Source: Actinomycetota bacterium (GTDB lineage Bacteria > Actinomycetota > Actinomycetes > Mycobacteriales > Mycobacteriaceae). Taken from it: DNA of 13,244 nucleotides. The notes below the pieces were generated by a model. The model did not search any database. It was not told the DNA's origin and saw only the letters and a list, made by a program, of their open reading frames with translations. The stretch spans positions 1 to 13,244 of the forward strand of contig SYAB01000149.1 of assembly GCA_005787665.1 (NCBI GenBank). The letters are read 5' to 3'. Shown piece by piece: positions 6,127-12,745 of the stretch (position 1 is its first letter; each line of letters begins with the position of its first letter). A program made the translations under genes and the position numbers.

Positions 6127-8250
6127 TCAACGGAAGCGCGCGACGAGCAGGCAGAGGTCGTCGGCGTGGGGCGACGGGGCGACGTCCTCGGCCAGCGCCT
6201 CGCAGTCCAGCAACGCTTCCGGCGGCCAGCCGCCGATCACCTGCTCGAGATGGGCGATGCCCGCCTCGACGTGCTCGTCGTAGTGTTCGACCAGACCGTC
6301 GGTGTACATCACCACCACGTCCCCCGGGCCGACGGGAACGCTCTCCTCGGTGTAGACGGCGTCCTCGAACGGGCCCAGCACCGGCCCGCCACGTCCGGAG
6401 AGCCGCACCACCTCGCCGGTCGCGGCCCGCCGCAGCAGGGCCGGGGGGTGTCCGGCCGAACTGTAGGTCAGCGAACCCTCGGCGGGATCGAACACCGCGA
6501 CGAAGTTCGTGGCGAACTCGCCGCGAATCTGGAATCCGGCGAAACGGCTGAGTTCGGCGAGCAGACGTGCGGGAGATAGGCCCTGGTAGGCGTAGGCGTT
6601 TCCGGTGCTGCGCAGCTGGGCCATGTCCTCCACCGCCATCAGGCCGTGACCGATCACGTCGCCGACGGCCAGATAGGTGCGGCCGGTCGGCAGCGGCATC
6701 ACGCTGTACCAGTCCCCGCCGAGCCCGTTGGCGTCGTCGGCCGGCCGGTACAGCGCGCCGTAGTCCAGCCCGGCGACGTCGATATGGGCCACCGGGTGGG
6801 CCGCGGTGTGCAGCACCCTGGCACGCGCATGCTCGTCGGCATAGGACTTCGCCCGGGCCAGTGCCTGCCCCACCATGGTGGCGACCGCCGAGAGGTAGGC
6901 CTGCTGCGCCTCGTTGAGGGGTTGCGGGTTCGACCAGCTCAGCACCAACGCACCGATGGTTCGGCCGTCCATGCTCAGCGGCCAGCCCGCCACCGAACTG
7001 ATTCCCCCCTCGCGCAGTCGGCGGCCGGCCGGCCCGTAGCGCTGCTCGTAGATGTCGGCCGTGCGGATCAGCACAGGCTGGCCGGAGCCGGCCACATCGG
7101 TGGCGACGCAGGGTTCCCTCAGCGCGATACCCCGCCCGAGTTCGGCGGCCACCGACGGCCCATAACCGGCCAGCGCCGCCCACTCCAGCATGGTCGCGTC
7201 GGGGGTCAGCAGGCCGAGTTTGACGCCGGCGGCCTGAAGATCGGTGACCAGCTGGTCCTCCAGGACCTGGCCGATCTCCTGCGGAGTCAACGCCCCGGAC
7301 AACCGCTGGGCCACCCGCGCCAGGGCTTGCAGGCGTTGGCGTTCCTGCCGTTCGAGCGCGCGCTCACGGGCCGCGTCCCTGCGGGCCGCGGCCTCCTGGG
7401 CGATCAGCATGGCCAGCAGCACGTTGACCGCGATGAGTAGCTGGATCAACGCCAGCCGGCCGGACTTGGACAGTTCCATATCGGCGAACAGGCTCAACCC
7501 GGAGGCAGCGCGCGCATTGGCCGCGAACGCCGCCCCGGCGCCGGCCAGCGCGGCGCCGAGCACCCCCAGCCGCAAGGCCGCCCAGGCAAGCACCGGCAGG
7601 ATCAACAGCGACGGCTGCAATCCGGTCCAGATCGACAGCCACGACAGGGCCGAGGTGGTGCCAAGAATCCCGACCGCCTCCAGGGGGCGCTCCCGGAGCA
7701 GGTGAGACTCCCTGGGCCACAGCAGGATCGGCGCGGCCACCACCAGCACCCCGATACCGTCACTGGCGAACCAGCGCAGCGCGGCCCCGGGCCACCAGGC
7801 CCCGAGATGCCAGGCCACCGTCGCCCCGCCGATCAGCCCGCCGACCAGGGGTCCGGCCACGCAGGCACCCAGGACGAACAGCACCAGATCACGGCGACGG
7901 CGAAGATCGGGTACGGCCTTGCACCACGCCAGCACCAGGGCGGCGCCGACGAGGGGTTCCACCGAGTTCGCCAGCACGTAGCCCGCGATCGCCAGCGGGT
8001 CGTATCCGGCGACCACGTCGACCAGACCCTCGGCGAGAACGATGGCCGCGATGACCGCAGGCCACTGGCCGCGGCGGGTCATCAGCATCGCCGCGACGGT
8101 GATCCCGGCCGGCGGGAAGAACGCCGGCCCGAGTTCGGAGGCACCGAAGGCCTTCAGGGACAGCATCGCCCCGGCGACGTAGCCGAGGAACACCACGACG
8201 AACAGCCCGACCGTGCGCACCCAGGGCTTCGTGGTCGCGCCGGTCGTCAT
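6127..8250 (-). CDS. MASE1 - GAF-like - PP2C (SpoIIE/RsbU-type) membrane phosphatase, paralogue 2
   Basis: The 707-residue protein has the same plan as the gene downstream and is clearly its tandem duplicate. About eight hydrophobic segments lie at 13-285. A linker (288-310) joins them to a GAF-like domain (about 310-468) and a PP2C domain (about 478-707). Visible PP2C motifs are GGDWYS (Asp513), VGDVIGHG (Asp531), YTDGLVE (Asp651) and ADDLC (Asp697-698). Differences from paralogue 1: Ser replaces the Asp of the GGDWYD motif, and the LQxxxLP motif before the domain is degenerate (LHTAAHP, 480-486). SpoIIE itself has Ser at that Asp position, so activity is still expected. The ATG overlaps the stop of the SIMPL gene (ATGA, 8250-8247), and no ribosome site precedes it, so its translation depends on the upstream gene. 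The signal and the substrate are unknown. Confidence 0.9.
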   Translation of the reverse strand: MTTGATTKPWVRTVGLFVVVFLGYVAGAMLSLKAFGASELGPAFFPPAGITVAAMLMTRRGQWPAVIAAIVLAEGLVDVVAGYDPLAIAGYVLANSVEPLVGAALVLAWCKAVPDLRRRRDLVLFVLGACVAGPLVGGLIGGATVAWHLGAWWPGAALRWFASDGIGVLVVAAPILLWPRESHLLRERPLEAVGILGTTSALSWLSIWTGLQPSLLILPVLAWAALRLGVLGAALAGAGAAFAANARAASGLSLFADMELSKSGRLALIQLLIAVNVLLAMLIAQEAAARRDAARERALERQERQRLQALARVAQRLSGALTPQEIGQVLEDQLVTDLQAAGVKLGLLTPDATMLEWAALAGYGPSVAAELGRGIALREPCVATDVAGSGQPVLIRTADIYEQRYGPAGRRLREGGISSVAGWPLSMDGRTIGALVLSWSNPQPLNEAQQAYLSAVATMVGQALARAKSYADEHARARVLHTAAHPVAHIDVAGLDYGALYRPADDANGLGGDWYSVMPLPTGRTYLAVGDVIGHGLMAVEDMAQLRSTGNAYAYQGLSPARLLAELSRFAGFQIRGEFATNFVAVFDPAEGSLTYSSAGHPPALLRRAATGEVVRLSGRGGPVLGPFEDAVYTEESVPVGPGDVVVMYTDGLVEHYDEHVEAGIAHLEQVIGGWPPEALLDCEALAEDVAPSPHADDLCLLVARFR

Positions 8251-8897
8251 CGGGGCCGAACGGTGAAGACCGCTTCGACCTCGGCGGCGATCTCGACATC
8301 GTCGGGCCGCAGGGCGAACTCGCCGGAGTCCACCGCGGCCGTGGCACTGGCCATCATCACCTTGCGGGCGATCGGACCGCCGGGATCGCTCACCGCGCGC
8401 ACCTGCACCGGGCCCAGGTCGAGGGCATCGGCGTAGTCCTGTGCCCGGCGGGCGGCGTCGCGAACGGCTTTCTGCCGGGTCTTGCGTTCGACCTTGAGCC
8501 GGCGGGCGTCAGTCAGGGCCCAGTCGATGTAGGAGATCCCGAATCCGTCGACCCGCGCGCACAGACCGACCCAGTCGGCCAGTTCGTCGAAGTCGGCGAA
8601 CGTCGCCGTGATCGAGACCGTGGCGGTGTGCACCGTCGGCGACGATGTGCCATCGGGATGGAACGGCCGGTGCGATCCCATCCGCACCTGGTCGACCGCA
8701 TACCGCAGGACCGGGCCGCGGTCGCCGTCATGTCGGGATTCAAGCGAGGCGCTGATCTGGGCCAGCCCGGCCGCCACCGACCGGAACACCGGTTCGGCGG
8801 CCTCGCCTTCACCGGTCAAGGCGGCGTGGACCGTCGCCTGCTCCGGGGGCACCCGCACCGAGTGGGACCCGCGGACGGTGATCTGGACGGCGGACAC
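8247..8897 (-). CDS. SIMPL (DUF541) domain protein, apparently cytoplasmic
   Basis: The 216-residue protein is a SIMPL/DUF541 family member. It opens VQITVRGSHSVRVPPEQATVHAAL (positions 4-27), the family's first strand pair, and keeps the alternating strand pattern to VEAVFTVRP at the end. The family includes E. coli YggE and human IRAK1BP1; its biochemical role is poorly known. Unlike YggE there is no signal peptide or lipobox, so the protein should stay in the cytoplasm. The start is GTG 8897, 21 bases after the fadE22 stop. TAGGGT (8910-8905) lies seven bases before the GTG, within a small inverted repeat. The stop overlaps the start of the phosphatase gene, which ties this protein to the two membrane phosphatases, perhaps as an accessory. 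That role is inference from position only. Confidence 0.85.
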   Translation of the reverse strand: MSAVQITVRGSHSVRVPPEQATVHAALTGEGEAAEPVFRSVAAGLAQISASLESRHDGDRGPVLRYAVDQVRMGSHRPFHPDGTSSPTVHTATVSITATFADFDELADWVGLCARVDGFGISYIDWALTDARRLKVERKTRQKAVRDAARRAQDYADALDLGPVQVRAVSDPGGPIARKVMMASATAAVDSGEFALRPDDVEIAAEVEAVFTVRPR

Positions 8898-8899
8898 GG

Positions 8900-8914
8900 G
8901 GCTTACCCTAAGCC
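8900..8914. promoter_or_regulatory. Perfect 6-bp inverted repeat overlapping a -10-like box before the SIMPL gene
   Basis: GGCTTA (8900-8905) and TAAGCC (8909-8914) form perfect arms around CCC. On the minus strand the same bases contain TAGGGT (8910-8905), seven bases before the GTG start at 8897. The element could be a start-proximal operator over the -10 box, or a short hairpin in the fadE22-SIMPL transcript. There is no T-run, so it does not look like an intrinsic terminator. Confidence 0.4.
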
Positions 8915-8918
8915 ACTC

Positions 8919-11084
8919 TCATGTGATCAGCGGGTCGCGCGGCATGCCCAGGATCCGCTCGGCGATCTGGTTGCGCGCCACCTCGGAGGTTCCGCCCGCG
9001 ATCGCCATCCCGCGGGCACCCATCGCCGCCCGCGCCGCCAGCGCGCCCTCCCCGCCCTCCAGTGCCAGCTCCGGGCCGACCAGTGCGGCCGCGATCGCAC
9101 CCTGTTCCTGAAAGTGCTCGGCAAGTTTGAGTTTGGTGATGTTGCCCTCCGGACCCGGCCCGGCACCCTCGATGCTGCGTGCGGCCCGGCGCAGGTTGAG
9201 CAACCGCAGCGCGTGGTCGTCGGCGAGGAACCGGCCGACCCTCGCCGCGGCCCCCGCCAGCCGCTCGCCGTGGGCCTGGGCGAGGTGTACCAGCCAGGCC
9301 GAGGCCGGCGCGATGCCGCCGGCGCCCCCACCGATGCTCACCCGCTCGTTGCCCAGCGTCGCCCGGGCGACGGTCCAGCCGGAGTTGGGCTCGCCGACCA
9401 CGTCCTCGTCGGGGATGAACACGTCATTGAAGAACACTTCGTTGAACTCCGACCCGCCGGTGATCTGGCGCAGCGGGCGCACGTCCACGCCGGGGGCCTT
9501 CATATCGACGATCACCATGGTGATCCCCGCGTGCTTGGGGACGTCGAAGTCGGTGCGTACCGTCGCCAAACCACGCCGCGCATAGTGGGCGCCGCTGGTC
9601 CAGACCTTCTGGCCGCTGATCGTCCAGCCACCCTCCACCCGGGTCGCCCGGGTCTTGACCGCGGCCGCGTCCGATCCGGCCGACGGCTCGGAGAACAGCT
9701 GGCACCAGATCTCCTCCTTGCGCAGCGCCTTCTCCACGAAACGTTCGATCTGGGAGGGTGTGCCGTGCTGGATGAGGGTGAGGATCACCCAGCCGGTGAT
9801 GCCGTAGTCGGGGCGGCTGACACCGGCCGCGGCGAACTCCTCCTCGACCAGCAGCTGTTCCACCGCCCCCGCCCCGCGGCCCCACGGCCGGGGCCAGTGC
9901 GGCATGACGTAGCCGGTGGCGATGAGTTCGTCGAGTTGGTCACCGGCGTCCATGCCGGCGATCCGCTGCGCCTCGGCGCGGATTTCGGCGCGCATCGCGT
10001 CGGCCTCGGCCGGCAGGTCCAGGCTGTTGGCCCGACTGATGCCCGCGGCGGTCAGATCGAAGAGCTCGGTCGCCGCTGCGTCGCCGCCGAGGATCGCGTT
10101 GACACTCAGCGCGCGGCGCAGGTGCAGATGCGCGTCGTGCTCCCAGGTGAAGCCGATACCCCCGTGCACCTGGATGTTCAGTTCGGCGTTGCGGACATAG
10201 GCCGGCAGGGCCAGCGCGGCGGCCGCGGCGGCGGCCAACCGGAATTCGTCCTCGCTGTCCGCGCCCGCCGCGCGGGCGGCGTCCCAGACGCAGGCCACGG
10301 CCGACTCGGCGGCCACCAACATGTCGGCGCAGTGGTGCTTGACGGCCTGAAAGGTGGCGATGGTGCGGCCGAACTGCTCGCGCACCTTCGCGTAGTCGAC
10401 GGCGGACTCGACGCAATCCGACGCTCCGCCGACCGCTTCGGCGGCGAACAGGGTGCGGGTGCGCGCCAGGGCGGCCTCGCGCGCCCCGGGCAGTAAGTTG
10501 TCGCCGATGACGGCGTCGGACAAGGAAACCCGTCCGGATCGGCGGGTGCGGTCCAGACTGCCCGGCGTGGCCACGGTGACGCCCGCGTCGCCGCGTCCGA
10601 CCACCACCATGTCCTCGCCGGCTGCGAGCAGCAACACATCGGCCCGTCCCGCTCCGAGCACGACTCCGGCGTCACCACTGACCCGATCGTCGTAGATCTC
10701 CAGATTGCCGCCGAAACCGACTGCGGCAGTGAGTGATCCGTCGATCAGACCGGGCAGCAGCCGGGCCTTCTGAGCGTCGGTCCCGACCGCGGAGAGCACC
10801 GCGGAGACCACGACGGTGGGCACGAAGGGCCCGGGAGCGACGGCGCGGCCGAGTTCGTCGATCACCACCACCAGTTCGGGCAGCCCGAATCCGGAGCCCC
10901 CGTAGGCCTCTTCGACGTGCAGCCCCAGCCAGCCCAGACCGGCCAGTTCCCGCCAGAACGGCGGCGCGAACTCGTCGTCGGTATCGAGGGCGGCACGGGC
11001 GGCACCCCGCGCCTTCTGGGCGGTCAGAAACGAGCGGGCGACATCACCGAGTTCACGGTGGTCGTCGGTCAGCGCGATGGGCAT
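8919..11084 (-). CDS. fadE22: Two-domain acyl-CoA dehydrogenase, FadE22-type
   Basis: This is an FAD-dependent acyl-CoA dehydrogenase made of two ACAD units in one 721-residue chain, as in mycobacterial FadE6, FadE22 and FadE34. The N-terminal unit (about 1-355) has YGGSGFGLPE (61-70), VREQFGRTIATFQAVKHH (234-251) and QVHGGIGFTWEHD (305-317). The C-terminal unit (about 364-721) has FSEPSAGSD (464-472), WTISGQKVWTSGA (487-499) and GTSEVARNQIAERILG (698-713). Each unit lacks a signature that the other keeps, so the pair probably makes one competent active site. The substrate is unknown; a steroid or branched side chain is possible, as for FadE34. FadE22 is preferred because cstA is near and, from memory, the length matches; the exact FadE number is uncertain. 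TAACGT stands seven bases before the ATG, and no ribosome site is seen, so the message may be leaderless. Confidence 0.85.
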   Translation of the reverse strand: MPIALTDDHRELGDVARSFLTAQKARGAARAALDTDDEFAPPFWRELAGLGWLGLHVEEAYGGSGFGLPELVVVIDELGRAVAPGPFVPTVVVSAVLSAVGTDAQKARLLPGLIDGSLTAAVGFGGNLEIYDDRVSGDAGVVLGAGRADVLLLAAGEDMVVVGRGDAGVTVATPGSLDRTRRSGRVSLSDAVIGDNLLPGAREAALARTRTLFAAEAVGGASDCVESAVDYAKVREQFGRTIATFQAVKHHCADMLVAAESAVACVWDAARAAGADSEDEFRLAAAAAAALALPAYVRNAELNIQVHGGIGFTWEHDAHLHLRRALSVNAILGGDAAATELFDLTAAGISRANSLDLPAEADAMRAEIRAEAQRIAGMDAGDQLDELIATGYVMPHWPRPWGRGAGAVEQLLVEEEFAAAGVSRPDYGITGWVILTLIQHGTPSQIERFVEKALRKEEIWCQLFSEPSAGSDAAAVKTRATRVEGGWTISGQKVWTSGAHYARRGLATVRTDFDVPKHAGITMVIVDMKAPGVDVRPLRQITGGSEFNEVFFNDVFIPDEDVVGEPNSGWTVARATLGNERVSIGGGAGGIAPASAWLVHLAQAHGERLAGAAARVGRFLADDHALRLLNLRRAARSIEGAGPGPEGNITKLKLAEHFQEQGAIAAALVGPELALEGGEGALAARAAMGARGMAIAGGTSEVARNQIAERILGMPRDPLIT

Positions 11085-11097
11085 TCATCGGACGTTA
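11085..11097 (-). promoter_or_regulatory. Candidate leaderless promoter of the acyl-CoA dehydrogenase gene
   Basis: On the minus strand TAACGT (11097-11092) is followed by seven bases and then the ATG at 11084. This fits a TANNNT -10 box with transcription starting at or next to the start codon. No purine-rich ribosome site occurs in the gap. No clear -35 box is seen. Confidence 0.4.
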
Positions 11098-11129
11098 CCG
11101 CGCCCGCCGCACCCTCCGGCAGTGCAGGG

Positions 11130-11414
11130 CTATTCCAGGGCGGAGATCAATTCCCCCACCGTGTGGTGCGCCTCCAGCGGATGCCGCAGCCGGCCCGCGG
11201 CGTTGACCGAGTAGAGGTTGCGGCGGCCCTGCTTGGTCTTGCCGAGGTAGCCGCCACGGGTGAGGTCGGCCAGGATCACCTGGACGGCCCGTTCGGTGAT
11301 GCCGATGCGCAGTCCGAGTTCGCGTGCGGTCAGCGCCTCGCCGCGGGCCAGGCACAGCAGGACATGGGCGTGGTTGGTCAGAAACGTCCATCCGCGTTCG
11401 GCCGGTTCCACCAT
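11130..11414 (-). CDS. Small winged-helix DNA-binding regulator (MarR/ArsR-like)
   Basis: The product is 94 residues and consists almost wholly of one winged helix-turn-helix. Helices at about 10-35 lead to GITERAVQVILADLTRGG (38-55) as the recognition helix; the wing follows at YLGKTKQGRRNLYSV (56-70). It ends in LRHPLEAHHTVGELISAL (76-93). I recall similar small actinobacterial proteins with this LRHPLE..HRTVG ending, usually annotated MarR-like, with no known ligand. There is no sensing domain and only one Cys (21). The ATG at 11414 is chosen over a TTG at 11420 because the domain begins shortly after it and a -10-like TACAAA ends six bases before it. It is transcribed toward fadE22, 45 bp away, and could regulate itself, fadE22 or the GNAT-AAA+ gene upstream of it. 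Confidence 0.8.
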   Translation of the reverse strand: MVEPAERGWTFLTNHAHVLLCLARGEALTARELGLRIGITERAVQVILADLTRGGYLGKTKQGRRNLYSVNAAGRLRHPLEAHHTVGELISALE

Positions 11415-11426
11415 GGACAATTTGTA
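11415..11426 (-). promoter_or_regulatory. Candidate leaderless promoter of the winged-helix gene
   Basis: On the minus strand TACAAA (11426-11421), preceded by TGA, stands six bases before the ATG at 11414. An extended -10 (TGNTANNN) at this spacing would place the first transcribed base on the A of the ATG. There is no purine-rich ribosome site. The last base of the box is A instead of the usual T, so this is weaker than the other cases in the window. Confidence 0.35.
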
Positions 11427-11435
11427 TCACTGTCG

Positions 11436-11449
11436 GCATTCGCGTATGC
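11436..11449. promoter_or_regulatory. 14-bp near-perfect palindrome, candidate operator
   Basis: GCATTCGCGTATGC reads almost the same on both strands; only the T/T pair at positions 5 and 10 breaks it. It lies 22 bp upstream of the winged-helix start and 19 bp beyond the end of the GNAT-AAA+ gene. A dimeric winged-helix protein would suit such a site, so autoregulation is possible. No second copy was seen elsewhere in the window. Confidence 0.35.
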
Positions 11450-11467
11450 GGATTCACAACTTGACAC

Positions 11468-12745
11468 CTACAACCGCGCAAACTCGGCCGTTCCACGGTC
11501 GAACTCCGCCAGCATCGCCGCGGTCAGAGTCGGCCTGATCTCCCCGATCGCGGTCAGGTAATCGTCGGTCGCGGCCGGCAGGCCGGCGCCGTGCCGCATC
11601 TCGCGCTCGAAGGCCGCCTGAGCCCCCTTGCGGGCGGCGAACTCGATATCGGCCGGGGTGAAGAATTCCGAGGCGGTGACCAGGCGTTCGACGTCCACGT
11701 GTGCATTGGCCGGACCGAGGTAGCGTTCCCAGACCGCCCGGCGGGCCGGCTGGTCCGGCGGGCCGACCGGGATCACATAGTCGAAACGGCCGGGCCGCAG
11801 GAATGCGGAGTCCAGCGAGTGCACGGCGTTGGTGGCGCAGACCAACAGGCGGCTGTCGTGCTGGCGAAACGCCGGGATCAGCTTGAGCAGTTCGTTGGTC
11901 ACCCCCAGTTCGGCGGTGGACGCTCCCGCGCGGGCGGTGGCGATCTCCTCCACCTCGTCGATGAACAACACCAGTTCATCGAGTTCAGCGAGGTCGTGGA
12001 AGGCGTCCCGTAATGATGACGCCAGCCCTCCGGTGCCGGCAGCCGCCAGCCGCGACGGGAACAGTTCGACGAACGGCCATTCCAGCCGGGAGGCGATCGC
12101 CTTGGCGAAGCTGGTCTTGCCGGTGCCCGGTGGCCCGAACAGGATCACCGCCTTCGGCGGACTCACCCCGTAGCGTTCGGCGATGTCGGGATGGCCCAGC
12201 GGATCGACGATGCGGCGTTCGATGATCTGCTTCTCGCGCTCCATGCCCGCCAAGTCGCCCCACAGCCCCGGCGGCAGGATCATCCCGCCCAGTTCCTCGA
12301 GCAGGTTGGCCTGGTCCGGGCCGAGGTGCTCGACCAGTTCGTAGTAGACCAGCCCGTCGCGGCGGGTGTAGCCGGAGTTCTCCAGCGCCACCGCCCCGGT
12401 CGCCCCGGTCGGCATCATCGCGCAGATCCGTCGCACGCCCTGGGTGCGCAGCCGCCGCTCCAGGTCGGCCAGCAGCGCCGAACCGATTCCGCGGTCACGC
12501 CACCGGGCGGCCAGCGCCACCAGCAGGATCCACGCCCGCTCCCCCTGCGTCTGGGCCACCGCCATGCCGACCACCTCGTCACCGACCTCGGCGACGACCG
12601 CCGGCTGCCCGGACCGGGCCGCGGCCATCACCTCGGCCACGCTGAACACCGGCTCGGCCGAACCCGGACCGCGGCTCTGGTCCCAGACGCCGATCGCCTG
12701 GTCGAGGTCTTCGTCGTGGTAGTCGCGCAGGCGCCACACCGGCAT
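11468..12745 (-). CDS. GNAT acetyltransferase - AAA+ ATPase fusion protein
   Basis: The 425-residue protein joins two enzymes. Residues 1-137 are a GNAT acyltransferase, with the acetyl-CoA motif RDRGIGSALL (83-92) and an AxxLxxSGY-type end (ALENSGYTRR 120-129). Residues about 145-425 are an AAA+ ATPase of the Cdc48/FtsH/proteasome-ATPase type: Walker A GPPGTGKT (204-211), Walker B LVLFIDEVEEI (259-269), sensor CATN (303-306), arginine-finger region FLRPGRFD (315-322) and the small-domain FTPADIEFAARKGA. No protease or membrane segment is present. One idea is substrate acetylation coupled to remodelling, but this is not shown. ATG 12745 is chosen for its strong ribosome site AGGAGG (12758-12753), seven bases away; the frame continues upstream, but there it is antisense to cstA. 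It diverges from cstA. The C-terminal side of the gene leads into the winged-helix gene 53 bp on. Confidence 0.88.
   Translation of the reverse strand: MPVWRLRDYHDEDLDQAIGVWDQSRGPGSAEPVFSVAEVMAAARSGQPAVVAEVGDEVVGMAVAQTQGERAWILLVALAARWRDRGIGSALLADLERRLRTQGVRRICAMMPTGATGAVALENSGYTRRDGLVYYELVEHLGPDQANLLEELGGMILPPGLWGDLAGMEREKQIIERRIVDPLGHPDIAERYGVSPPKAVILFGPPGTGKTSFAKAIASRLEWPFVELFPSRLAAAGTGGLASSLRDAFHDLAELDELVLFIDEVEEIATARAGASTAELGVTNELLKLIPAFRQHDSRLLVCATNAVHSLDSAFLRPGRFDYVIPVGPPDQPARRAVWERYLGPANAHVDVERLVTASEFFTPADIEFAARKGAQAAFEREMRHGAGLPAATDDYLTAIGEIRPTLTAAMLAEFDRGTAEFARL

Noticed and set aside
6127..8250. Phosphatase paralogue 2 as a catalytically dead pseudoenzyme
   Set aside because: Asp to Ser in GGDWYD also occurs in active SpoIIE, and the other metal-binding Asp residues (513, 531, 651, 697/698) are present.
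8628..10496. Long plus-strand open frame (622 codons) opposite fadE22 and the SIMPL gene
   Set aside because: It is an antisense shadow of two well-supported genes. Its translation is rich in Arg, Gly, His and Pro without recognisable motifs, as expected in GC-rich DNA.
11101..11130. Hairpin between the winged-helix gene and fadE22
   Set aside because: Only two separate 4-bp arms could be matched across a lopsided internal loop; this is expected by chance in GC-rich sequence.
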